A stretch of 64,000 nt of DNA, from NCBI GenBank assembly GCA_036365455.1, contig JAWQUS010000027.1, positions 12,574,501-12,638,500 on the forward strand. The letters run 5' to 3'. This stretch comes from Macrosoma leucophasiata (taxonomy: Eukaryota; Arthropoda; Insecta; Lepidoptera; Hedylidae). The translations under genes were made by a program, and so were the position numbers. The notes under the pieces were generated by a model. The model ran no database searches and was not told where the DNA came from. It saw only the letters and a list, made by a program, of their open reading frames with translations. Shown piece by piece: positions 36,701 to 50,100 of this stretch (its first letter is position 1; every line of letters begins with the position of its first letter).

Positions 36701-38101
36701 AATGTAATCCACATATGAAATACGTTCAAATTCGTTGAGTAGATTCGAAGTTATAACGTACCCTGACTGGTACGTTATAACTCCGAATCTACTCAACGAA
36801 TAAAATAGACAGACAGACAAAAATTCAAAAAAATGGTTACTTGGTTTCTTTTAGAAACAGATCCGAAATCCTATCCGAATCAGAAATTGGGGTGCACCTC
36901 TCAAAAATATTCAATGTGTCACTCGATTTTTACTGTGTTATTATAGTATAACCTAGTGAAGGCTGCAGGTACCCGCTGGATGCACGTCGCTTCCGATCGG
37001 TCGGCATGGAGGTCATTGGGGGAGGCCTATGTTCAGCAGTGGACGTCCTATGGCTGATATGATTATAGTATACAAAGATATTAGAATAGTATAGATTAAA
37101 TAATGATATTTTACTGGTGGTAGAGCTCCAGAGACTGAGCTTGCGGGCGTAGGCACCACTGCACTACAATATACTTGCCGCTAAATGGTAGTGTTCAGCA
37201 CTATCGTGTTCCGGTCAGGTGGTAATGTACAGCTCTGTAATTTCCGGCACAGAGGCATAACACCTAATGCCTCGGGAGTGGCAGCGCATCTGCATTTTGA
37301 CCTTGGTCTTTGTGTAAGTGTCTATAGGCTGCAGTCATCACTTTACATCAATGTAAACTGCATGCTTGTTTGCCACTTTCATTACATAAAAAAACACAAA
37401 TAAATCGTTGTCTTAGGACCACTAAACTTATTTTGTAGCTAAACGGCTATTTCTATGAATAGCTGTTATAAAATGAGGTACCTACAGGTAATTATTTTCC
37501 TTTATTATTAAGTAGGACATGCTTAATGAGCTTATTAGTGTTAATCTCAATAACGCTCTAAAGGAAAAAAAAAACGAGTCTGGTCATAAATTATCTTTTA
37601 GTACTAATTACCTTCAAACCTCATTCATACCACCAACCACCTCCTTTTTCATAAAACAGATTGTGTTGCCTGATTACGGGTAAAAACACGTACAAGAATC
37701 TGTAGTTCATTAAGTTATTTTAATAAATTTGGTTGCTTACAATACAATTCAATTGTCAAATATGTAGGTACCTAATATATGCGAGAATACTTCAAGAAAA
37801 AAAAAAAAGAAAATTATTTCGGCGTGATTGGAAGGGTGTTCAGTATTTTAGTGATTATCCAGAGGTCATAAATTTCGCCTGTAATCAATTATTTAACGTA
37901 ACTTCACGCCTGTAATCCCCGAAAGGGTAGGCAGAGGTAAATGCATGCATTCAAGCATACATGCAATAAACCCACGATTGGCCGGTTACGTTTTTGGCCC
38001 ATGTAACACGTGGCGAGCCTGTTCACATGTCCGGGCACATTACCAGACTTCGAGGTACTGGGAAATTTCCAGAAAATGGAAAAATCCCAATAGAACCAGA
38101 G

Positions 38102-38138
<37 letters not shown>

Positions 38139-41100
38139 AAAAATACTTTATTATTGAAACAGGTGTATACAATTTGGGTGTGGGAACTCTTCTTTTAAGT
38201 TGTGGTAACTTGTGTTAGAAGAATCCCCTCTCGGCTGTGGTGTTTCATAGTATTAAAAACTTAATTAAAATAACGAAAGCACTTAGATTACCTACATGTA
38301 TCTAGTGCATTTTTATAACTACACAAATCAAAATATAACTTACTTAAATTATAACTAAGAAACTACTATGACATTTTTTTCTTCTCAATTTAAAATTTAT
38401 AGATATTGAACAGACATGACATGAAGTTAGATGAGTAATTAGGTATACCTATCACATTGGTACATTTACGAAATACATAGTAAAAACAGAGAGAAACAAT
38501 TACAAAATAAGAACCATTAGGTATACTATTGAGAATCCACCTACAGTAATTTATTATTGTAAAAAAGGTATGTAACAGGCTTTGATTATAGAAAGTAAGT
38601 CACAGCCTATGGCACGCCTATAGAAATCTATTTTTCTATTATACATGCATATATATAATACCTATAAAAATTGTATTCTTTATTAAGTAGGTAGGTCAAT
38701 AAGTATTTTGTTTTTAACATTGTTTAAATCGAGACTAGGTAAGTACATCGTGAACAGATTTGGTGAGTACGTACCTTTAGTGTAACGTAATTGTTATTGA
38801 GAATCATGGCTTAATTTTATTATAATAATATAATAATAGGCACTATCACAACTCTAAACACAGAAATATAGTTAAAAAATATAAAAGTAGGTATGTGGGG
38901 TATTTTAGATAAATATCGTCGCGTCGTTAAAGATACGCTAACTCAGTGTACCCGCGTACGTAATCATATAGCCGTGGATATAAAGCGCGGTGAGCGTACT
39001 TGCATACTGGATACGACATGATGTTTATTTCACAACTTTGATCTTGATGAATATTTTTTTTTTTTTTTTTTTTATTAATGATATAAGTATCTAACTTAGT
39101 TTTTACTTTTTTTTTTTTTTTAATTTACTATTAATATATGTTTTTTTTTTTTTATTATTATATATATATATATATATATATATATTCATTTTTTTTTACT
39201 CTAAGTAATAGTTATTCACTTTATGTAATTTGTGATTATTAGTCGTTTTGAAAGCATCTGTAAAGCCTTTTCGAAATAAAAATATTTCCTTTCTTTCCTT
39301 CTTTTATGAAATGTTTGTCAAGTACCTAATATGTTCGTGTAGGCATATTCTAGCAATTCATATACCTGTGTATACATTTTTCGTTTCAGAGCGTTATGTC
39401 CGTCTATCTGTCTGTATGTCCATCCGTCCGTCACCAAGATTTCCAAATACGTATAGTGGAATGCGCGTTTGAAATCCATAGATATAAAAATCAATTACTG
39501 TTCGTTAGTCTCCTCGCTAAAACTCGAGAACGGGTGAACGGACCGTCGCGGATTTGGATCATTTTGGTTTTGAATAAAGTATTTGTATGGCCTACAGATA
39601 TCCGTTTCGGGTCCGGGTGCGTGTGCATGTGTTGCATGCGCACAACGGCACCCACGACACAGGCCTATACCCACTGTGGGGCCGTGAGTGTAAGCGTATT
39701 TTATTTATTTATTTTATTCTAAAGATGCAAACGTTATTAGATCTTCAGTTTCTTGATAGTTAAGAGTTTTAAGCCAGCAGGTAAGCTGTTTCTTACATTG
39801 AAAATATGGTAAAGTATAAATATTTAACTTTCTGTCTATGCGATTGTATATTTTAATCGATTGAGAAGTAAATTGTTTTGATGCAAATACTGTTCTGGTA
39901 GTTGAGGTTGGCAGTATTGAGTAATTTCTTCGTTTAGTTAATAGGTTCATATCTATAGTTTTGACTTTATGAGTTTTTAATGTACTTTGCAGTATATATA
40001 GTTGCCTAACAGTTAATACATTTGATTCACGATATAGATGCTCAGTACTGTAAATCTTCTTTTTGCGTAACATTACCTTGAGAATGAGTCTTTGTGTGCG
40101 CTCAATTTTAATAAACTTAGTTTTATGTGTGCCACCCCAAACTGGGATACAGTATATGAGAATTGATTGTAACAAGGTTGTATATATATAGAATAAAAGT
40201 GATTTGTCAGCTATATCACGCAGTTTTTTAAAAACCCAGATTAATTTTCTACTCCGATTAGCTATAAGTTCTAGTTGGGGTCGCCAAGAGAGGTTTTTAT
40301 CAAGCATGATTCCAAGATATTTTGCTGAATCAACTTTATGAATAACATTGCAAGTGCAGGGATTTTGGTTATTACAAAAATGTGCAGTTATTTTTAAATT
40401 AGGATCAGGCTGTAATGTATCATTAATGGAAAAGGTTATGTAATTTGTTTTGAGGGTATTCAGAGTAAGGAGATTTAGATTAAGCCAGTTTATAACTTTT
40501 TTGAGCCCAGTTTCAGCCAAATCAAAAACCTCTCTCCACGAACCACCATGAAATAATAGGGCAGTATCGTCCGCGTAAGTGAGTACTTTTCCGTTCTCCA
40601 AATGAATATTGTTAAGGTCATTAATGTACGCAAGAAATAGAGTTGGGCCAAGGACGCTTCCTTGAGGTACGCCATAATCAGAGACAGGCACGTCGGAACT
40701 AAATACGTTCCCATCAAGTTTAACACGCTGGGAGCGATCAGTCAAATAATCGGATAGTAGTGTTAGGAAAGAACCTCTAATACCCATTTTTTCAAGCTTA
40801 CACAGGAGGATAGGGACAGAGACGGTATCAAAAGCCTTTTTCAGGTCTAGAAATATACATATAGTCTTTTTGCGTTCGTCCAAATGATTTGTAATATTTT
40901 TTGTGAGATGTATAATAGCATCTTCAGTGCTACAGCCTTTTCGAAACCCATATTGTGAGTTGGATAATATATTATATTTGTTAAAGAAGTTAGTTAGTCT
41001 GTTATTTATAAGTTTTTCTAATATTTTTGACGTTGTAGTTAGGACTGAAATTGGCCTGTAATTATTGATATCATCTCTATCCCCACCCTTATGTATTGGA

Positions 41101-44100
41101 TGTATAATACAGCGTTTTAACTCAGTAGGAAATGCTCCTTGTTCAAAACATAGAGTGAACAGGTGTGTGAAGATCGGTATCAGGTGAGTCTTAGCCATCT
41201 TCAAGAAAATTGCAGGGATATTGTCCCAACCGGCAGCCGTATCAGATTTCAAATTTGCTATAATTGAGTCTATCTCAGAAGCTATGGGCAAAACTATACC
41301 GATTGAGTTTATCTGGTTAGGCAGTGACCCAAAGTCATTATTAGTGTAAGGTGTATTTGTAGAAATTACGTGAGCTAGTGATTTGCCTATGTTATTAAAG
41401 TGATAATTTATAACGTTTGCTGATTCTATGGGAGATGATTTTAAATTCGATAGTTCTTTGTTTATTGATTTAGGTTTATTTAGGTACGTTATATTTTTAA
41501 TACAATTCCATAGCGATTTATTGTTTGCTTTAGATTTATTAAGAAGATCTCTTTCATACTGTTTTTTCAATTTTTTAAGCAGGTTGTTACAATGGTTGCG
41601 GTAGCGACGGTATGTTATCTTCAGAACGTCATTAGTGGGATCTAATCGTAGTTGTTTTTGAAGTTTATTTCTATTTTTAATGCATTTCAGGATACCCGGA
41701 GTAATCCATGGCTTGATTATTCTTTTGTTGTTTGATATTTTAATAGTTTTAGTATTTTCTTGTAAACAGCTTCTAATTAATTCTATTAAACATTGACATA
41801 AGATATTAGGATCTTGTAGTTTTCGCATTTCAGATATATTCAATTTTTTTATAGAAGTGACGGCGCCGTAATAGTCAGTTTCAATTTTTGTTTTTTTAGC
41901 TTTATTGGCGAAGTTTTTATTGTAGTAATATATTGAAACCATTTTGTGGTCAGTGATTGTAGTATCAAGGACAGCAGCCTTAATAGAACATTTTGAGTCG
42001 TTCATATTTGTAAAAATATGATCTAGGCAGCTGTTTTCTCTAGTATCAAGCCTATGACTTGGTAACAAACTATGTGAAGCTAACATATCAAGATATAAAT
42101 CGGATTGTTTATCATTACTTCCTTCCATTATATTTATATTTATGTCTCCGGTCAGGGTAGTGTTTATTTTCAAATGTGGAGACATGAGGTAATTATCTAA
42201 TGACTGGATGAATTTTTCAATGTGGTTTTCTTTATTCTTTCCTGCCGGAGGACGATAAATACAAATAAATGTACTGTGAGGAGTAGTTATCTCAAGACAT
42301 GATGCTCGAAATAAGGTAATTTCTTTAACAGAGTGTTTGATATCACTTTTTATAAAAACGACTACTCCATCATTTTGGTTAGTTTTTTTAGTAGAACCAT
42401 AAGTTGTGTATCCTATTTTTAGCGGTAGTGGCTTATTGACATCAATCCTACACTCGGTCAAAATAATGACGTCAATATCTACGTTTAGTATGTTGAGATG
42501 TATTTCCAAGTCATCAATGTTAGAAGCTTTATGAATACTCCTAATGTTTTGTACTATGGCTGTGAGAGAAGGTTTTTCAGGAGGTAAAAAACTATGGAGG
42601 TCCTCTATTTTGCAATTAATTGTGCTTGTGTTATTTAATTTATCTAATTCGTGATATATGGTATTTCTGCAATCCATCATTTTAATATTGGTTGCACAAG
42701 AGTATTCATGCAAATTTTAATGGTGCATATGGTATATTTATTCTGTGAGGTGCGGTTTTATTATTAAGGTTATAACAATGTATGGATATAGTAAAAATCA
42801 GTTTAAATAAAGATAAAGGACACCATTATCTCTGATAAGCCAGGAATCGAACCCAGGCCCTCAGCGTAGTAGTAGTGGCCTGCAACCACTATGCTACCGG
42901 GGCAGTTAATTATTTATTTCCATTTTTCCTTTATATAGAATTCAATTTACCGAATGCGTGTCTTTTAATGTTACAGGGATGGGACGATGTGAGTTTTCAC
43001 GGTTCAAATCAGATATTAACTCCTAATATAGACCTCCTGGCTTATACGGGGGTGGCCCTGGAGAGATATTACAGTCATTGTATATGCACCCCCTCCCGTT
43101 CTGCTCTTCTGACCAGCAAGTTCTCTCATGTAACGGGTTAAGTATATTTTTTTTATTTAGGCTTAATAAACCGCCTGCATTTTCAATTCTCATCAAAGCT
43201 CTATATTAAATTTCATTTTTATTCCTTTTTGATCGGAATGTTATGGATTTATGATTTTATGAAGTGGTAAAAAGGGCCATCTGACCAAAATTTATTTAGG
43301 TAAATTTTTATATACCGAGTTCGGTATAGCTATGTTTTAGGTTGCCGTGCTCCAATGGAAAAAACATACCTGTAATAGGATCACTCGTGTGTCTGTCTAT
43401 CTGCCTGTTTATCACTGCAAATTTGTTTTAAAACTTCTCTGCATATTCAGTAAAAATATACACATGTATGTAAATCAGTGACCCAAACATGATATAACAA
43501 TAATGGATCAAAAGTATTTTTTTACTTGGCACAGAATTATTACATTAATACACAAGCTGTGCCCGCGACTTCGTCTACGTGAGAAAAAATATGATTGTTC
43601 AGTATCTACCCGGACGAAGTCGTGGGCGCTGCTAGTATAAAAGTAGCGTAAGTTATTCCTTATTACATCAGCTATCTGCCAGTGAAACTCCCGTCAAAAT
43701 CGGAGACACTCAAATTCTATGAACTTGTATGTAGTTATGTATTTATGTATGGTTGTATGGAGATAAAAGTAGCCCAAGTTACTCCTTATCACATCAGCTA
43801 TCTGCCAGTGAAAGTCCCGTCAAAATCAGAGGCACTCAAATTCTGTTTATTTGTATGTAGGTATGTATATATGTATGATTGTATGGTGATAAAAGTAGCC
43901 TAAGTTACTCCTTATCACATCAGCTATCTGCCAGTGAAAGTCCCGTCAAAATCGGTCCCGCCGTTCCCAAGATTAACCCTGCCAAACGGACAGACAGACA
44001 AAAATTGAAAAAAATGTTGTTTTGGTATATATACCGTGTATACATACATATGCGTTTAGTAAAAAGCGGTTATTTTAATATTACAGACAGACACTCCAAT

Positions 44101-47100
44101 TTTATTTATTTGTACCTATATAGATTTATTATGGAAGCTACACAATACAACATAAGACCTAAAAATTCTGTGAAAATTTTAAGCGTCAGCCTGGTGACAG
44201 ACTCACGGACAGACGGACAGACAGCGGAGGATTAGTAATCCGTAGGACCCGTTTTTACCTTTTAGGTACGAAACCCCGTAAAAGATAGAACTAAGATACA
44301 GAATAGCTTAAAAATATTCGATACGATTCTTTAAATTGACATTACTTTTTTATTTCAGAACTAATTCACATGAAACAAAATGACACTAAATGTTAAGTGA
44401 AACTTACCACAATATATTAGTGAAAACCGCAAATCGAATAAGCCGTTTCTGATATTAGCGTGCACAAACACACAGACAAACAGACATTTTTCCGGGATAA
44501 AAAGTACCCAGTGTTGTTCGCCAAAGGTTAAAATATAATCATACCAAGTTTCATTGTAATGGGACCGGTAGTTTTTATGTGATGCTTGAACAAACAGACA
44601 GACAGATAGACAAAAAAATTTCTAATCACATATTTGTGTTCGGTATCGATGTAATAACATCCCCTGCTATTTATTTTTTCAATATTTTTAATGTACAGAA
44701 TTTACACTTCTACAGATTTATTATAAGTATAGATTAAGCATAACTTCATTGAAGCATTCCTCTTGAAGTTTTTTTCAGTTTCTTCAGTAATCATTAATTA
44801 ACACAAACAATCATTCGTTAGATATAAATACGTAGTAAAATTATTTAATATGACAAAAAATAGAAACACATAAATATATTTTTTGGGTATTATATAGCAA
44901 CATTAATTTTACTTTTGTATAATATTAATTGTTAATATAGTTTATCCTTGTAATAAAACGTCTTTTATATGTATAGCTATCATTAAGATATACTGAGTTG
45001 GGCATAGCTATTTTTTAGGTTGCTGTGCTCCAATGGAAAAACCATACCTGTAATAGGATTATCCGTGTGTCCGTCTATCTGTCTATTTGTCATATCAAAT
45101 TTCTTTTAAAATTTATCTGCAAATGAAGTGACCCAAACATGGACGTATACCTAATATAAATGAATCATTTTGAAACATCTATCAACGTTAACGAAAAATT
45201 ATTCGCATTTGCCCTTTTTTCTCCATTTTAATTTCAATACCTATTAAAATTTTAAACGCTCCGACGGGCAAAATCTCTTATTTTATTTATTTTGTGAATG
45301 TTTTTCAGGTATGCAAGGATATCCCCTGACAAATGGTGAAGATAGAGGGCTGCCCACCACGGAAAAAATTATGCCTCAGTATTTCAAGGATTTAGGTTAC
45401 GCTACACATTTGGTGGGCAAATGGCATGTTGGTCTCTCTCGTGATGAGTTTTTGCCTACTAACCGTGGATTTGATTCTCACTTTGGTCACAGAGGAGGAT
45501 ACATCGACTACTACGAGTATACGTTGGACGAAACGGTAGGTGATTTTAAGAAATTTTTAGAATTATTATTTAGAATTTTGATAAAGTTGATACGTTATGT
45601 TTTCTATACCTACAGTTATACAGAAAGGAGAAATACATGTACTGTTACCATACAGTTCTATTCTATATTACAGTTCCAGCTGTTAATGTTGCAATCAGAT
45701 CTAATAATCAGGCTATCCTTCTTTACATTACAGGCATAATAATAATACCTTATTTTACTGTATTATTAAGTAGGTACCTACATAGTACGAATATCTACAT
45801 CGTAAATATTATTATGTGCAGGTATAGAATGAGTTTTTCGAGTGAGTTGCGTGAATTTAGTTACGGTAGTTTCATTTCTGAATACCTACATAATGTCGAC
45901 CCTGCAAATATAAATATCTATGATTTTTCATATTATTGAAGATATACAGGAACTGACGGGATTTGAACTAATTTTCCAAGAAATCTTTCCAAATATTTTT
46001 TAACAAACTAGCTGACTCGGCAAACTTCGTACCTATTGCCTCACAATGAAATAAGGCAAAGGTTTAATAGATACGGACTATTTGTATGGAAAAAAATTGT
46101 GGTTTTTACTATTTCCCTTCAATTTCTTCATATTTTCTTACCTAAATGGTAAGTAATTGTAACCTTCCCTGGACTTCCAAAAATCATTCAAAACCAAAAT
46201 TAGCCAAATCGGTCCAGCCGTTCTCGAGTTTTAGCGAGACTAACGAACAGCAATTGATTTTCATATACAGGGTTATTTGTAACCAGCGCATAATTCTTAA
46301 ACTTTGTCTCATCAAGACTAACACTTTTACTATACAACTTTTTCTAATTCAATATTTTTTTTTCCATACAAAAAATAATAAATAGAATTTGCAGTTCTAA
46401 TACTTCTTTTAATATCACGTTACGTAAACAGCTGAGGTCTGTACCTATGTAAAAATATACCAAACAATATATATGAAACGTAGTGCTAACAATTGATAGA
46501 AGTCCCATTTGAAACGATTTTATTTCTTATCATGTGATGTACTGCGTTTTGGCAAAAGTCATGAAACAAAAATTGTTAGTATTAACATACCTAACTCACC
46601 TTTGACGATTTATGCGTTAGATATATTTAACCCTGTATATAGATAAACATTTGTAAAATATTCACAATTTTTTTTTATTTATCTATTTGTAATTTACGCT
46701 CTCATTTATTTCAGTTTCAGTTTATTCATTTATTTCATATAATTAGGCTCCTGGAGAGCACTTTTACATCGTCATTTTTTTATAAACTAACCTAGAGTGA
46801 ATAACCACTAATAATAATCAAAAACACACAATAAATTAAATAGACACTGAACAATTTTGTATAATATGGAAAGCATCAATTATTTACAAATGCCTCCATT
46901 TCCCCATTTCAAAAGAAACTGAGAAAGGATGAATTTGGTCGTCACAATAAAGGTTATTCACTTGGCAGAATTCCAAGGGCAGTCAATACTGAGAAGAACT
47001 CCGCCACTGAAGAAACTCAGTACAGCTCTTTTGAATATAAACTTAAATCTAATACAGTCTGTAAATCCAAAGTACAGGTTTTCGAAATAGCCTGGGAGCG

Positions 47101-50100
47101 ATCGCTTCAATCCCATGGTGTAGTGTCATTAAGATAATCACGTTTCATAACAGTAGTTCATGTTTTATAATAGTTACATGTGCAACTATTATAAAACATG
47201 AACTACTATTATGAAACGTGCGTATAAGCGTTTTTTGATAACTTTCTTAAATTTATTAATCGAAAGACTTTGAACATCTTCAGGTATTTTGTTAAAGAAG
47301 CGTATACATTGACCTCTAAAAGAATTACTCACCCTATGAAGTCGTGTTGTGTGCACAGACAACTTGTGTTTGTTTCTAGTATTCACATGATCATTAGCTC
47401 TACTAGGAAATTCGCTAATATTTTTACGTACATACAGTACATTTTCGTAAATGTATTGCGAAGCTACAGTCAATACATTTATTTCCTTAAATTAATCTCT
47501 GAGAGACACTCGCGGACTTAGCCCGTAGATAGCACGCACAGCTCTTTTCTGTAAAACAAAAATGGTGTTGACATCGGCGGCATGCCCCCATAGCAAAATT
47601 CCATAGGACATAATACTGTGAAAATAGCTAAAATAAACCAATCGAGCCGTCTCAACGTCAGTTAAGGATCGTATCTTTTTTACCGCAAACGCAGCGGAGC
47701 TTAGTCTACAAGCTAGATTGGAAATATGAGGACCCCACTGCAATTTTTACTGGTAGTAGAGCAGTGATGGAGCTCGCGGGCGTAAGCACCACCGCATTAC
47801 CTAATATACTTGCCGTTAAATGGTAGTGTTCAGCACTATCATGTTTCGGTCAGGTGGTAATGTACGGCTCTGTAATTTCCGGCACAGAGGCATAACACCT
47901 AATGCCTCAGGAGTGGCAGCGCATTTGCATTTTGACCTCTGGTCATTGTGTGGGTGTCTATAGGCTGCAGTCATCACTTAACATCAATGTGAACTGCACG
48001 CTAGTTTGCCACTTTTATTACATAAAAAAAAAAAATGTATCCACGGTTAAGCCAAGAAATACCGTAGAGTCTACTAATTCCAATGCTTCCTCGTTTGGTT
48101 TCACATTGGTTGCAACCTGTTTAACGTTAGGTGTACAAAATTTAATACATTTTGTCTTTCTACTATTTAACAGTAGGTTGTTAGCACTAAACCAATGTAT
48201 TATTTTAGAGAGGGCATTGTTTACATCGTCACAAGCTACTTGTTGCCTTTTCATTTTGAATATGAGAGGTATCATCTGCAAATAATATCATTTCTTGATT
48301 ATCGTTAACAATGTATGGCAAGTGATTAATATAAACTAAAAACAGAAATGGACCTAGAATTGAGCCTTGCGGGACCCCCATATCCATCGAAGTGCCAGGA
48401 GATCTCGTTCCATTTATATCAACATACATGGTTCTCGAGCTTAAATATGAAGTCATAAGTTCGAGAGCGGTATCTCGAATTCCGTAGTGGTATAATTTTC
48501 TGACCAATGTTTCATGCTGGACGCAATCAAATGCTTTGGATAAGTCACAGAATACCCCTAAAGCATCCTGTGATTCCTCCCAAGCTTCAAAAATGTGTTT
48601 GACAAGTTCAACACCTGCATCAGTAGTTGAACGACCCTTGGCACTCGTAAATCCAAATTGTAAAAGTTTATGACGATTGAAGTGTGAAAGTAATTGATTT
48701 AAAATGAGCCTTTCAAAAATTTTACTTAAAGTGGGTAGCACAGAAATGGGTTTGAAATTTGTGGGGTCACTTGTACTACCGGATTTGAATAATGGAATAA
48801 CTTTACTATTTATCATTAAATCAGGAAACACACCACTTACAATACTGTTGCTAAACATAGTCGCTAAATATGGTGCGATTATGTCTATTACTGAGTGTAC
48901 AATGTTTACAGATATGCCCCATAAATCACTAGTATTCTTAATTTTAATACATTTAAAAGCATGCATAACATCTGCAGTGCTTACTAACTTAAAATTAAAC
49001 TTAAATTTAAATTATTAATATATAATACTTATTGTGGATTCCAGTGGAATGGTCAGCTGGTGTCTGGTTTGGACTTGTATAGAAATGATACTGCTGATTG
49101 GAGTACTAAAGGATATATCACTGACCTTTACAATGAAGAGGCTAAATCAAGTATGTACAATACTATTAATTTAATATCCTAGTATAATCACGTAAGTTTT
49201 CTTTAGACTGTGGTATAATAATGATTAACTGATAAAAAATGAACTGCCTCAGTAGTTTTGTGTTAGCAGGTGGAGTAGGCCACTACTGCTACGCTGGGGT
49301 TCTCTTCCCAGGTCGGTGGCTACCAGCTGGTTCTATTAGGATTTTCCCATTAGGCGCCGTTCAAGTATTACGTGAGCACTATGGGGGGGGAGGGGGTCTT
49401 TGCTCTGCTTATTTTGGATGACATGGGGGGTAGGGGAGTCTAGATGATGATTGCGTCATCGGTAGTTCTTTACTTTTTTACACGAATGGCAACCCTCACA
49501 TTGTCTTTGCTTGAAAACGAAACGCTTTTTCGGGGATTCCCGCAAATAATGCATACGTTTAGGCACTCGCTTTAGAACCGAGTAGAGGAACTACCGCGCG
49601 CTGGGGACGTTGCATGGGGGGAAGGGGTAAGAGCTTTGCTTACTTTTGCTGACAAGGGGGATGGGGGCGTAAAAAATTGTAATAAATCTGCTTACGTAAT
49701 ACTTGAACGGCCCCTTACTGGAAGTTTCCCCGTATCACGGATGTTGATGATGTGCTCAGAGATAGCACAGATGTACTATGAACAGGCTCGCCACCTGTAA
49801 TAATAATAATAACCCTAATAATTGGCAACCCATTATACATCCCACTGCTGGGCACGAGTATGCATCCGGAACCGGCGGCTTACCGTGGCCTCCGAAGCAC
49901 GGAAACGCGCAAAAAAAAATCGTGGGTGTATGCATGTATGCTTGAATGCATAGGTACATTTTACTTCTGCCACACCGCGGACACTCCGCCAAAATTCCAT
50001 AAAAACGCTTAATTTTGTCTCTATTACACAGACATCAATCGTGTATTTCAGAGGTTCCCAAACATTTTTTCTTGTAAACCCCTTTCAATTTTTTTCTGGT

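Larger units (their letters stand above)
46690..49012 (-). mobile_element. Second non-LTR retrotransposon, 5'-truncated and decayed
   Basis: Reverse transcriptase domain at 48229-48966: FKPISVLPTLSKIFERLI, FCDLSKAFDCVQH, MGVPQGSILGP, LFADDT. The frame shifts near 48270. The thumb region at 47492-47743 and C-terminus at 47189-47473 are in other frames, and the ORF is also split by an R1 insertion (47745-48032). There is no endonuclease. The 3' UTR runs to about 46690 with an AAATGAATAAACTGAAACTG tail. Its 5' end is about 30 bp from the exon 4 acceptor of gene B. Confidence 0.88.

Noticed and set aside
43641..43960. CRISPR-like array (three regularly spaced repeats)
   Set aside because: The units are contiguous tandem copies of about 126 bp inside a Helitron in a eukaryotic genome. 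There are no unique spacers.
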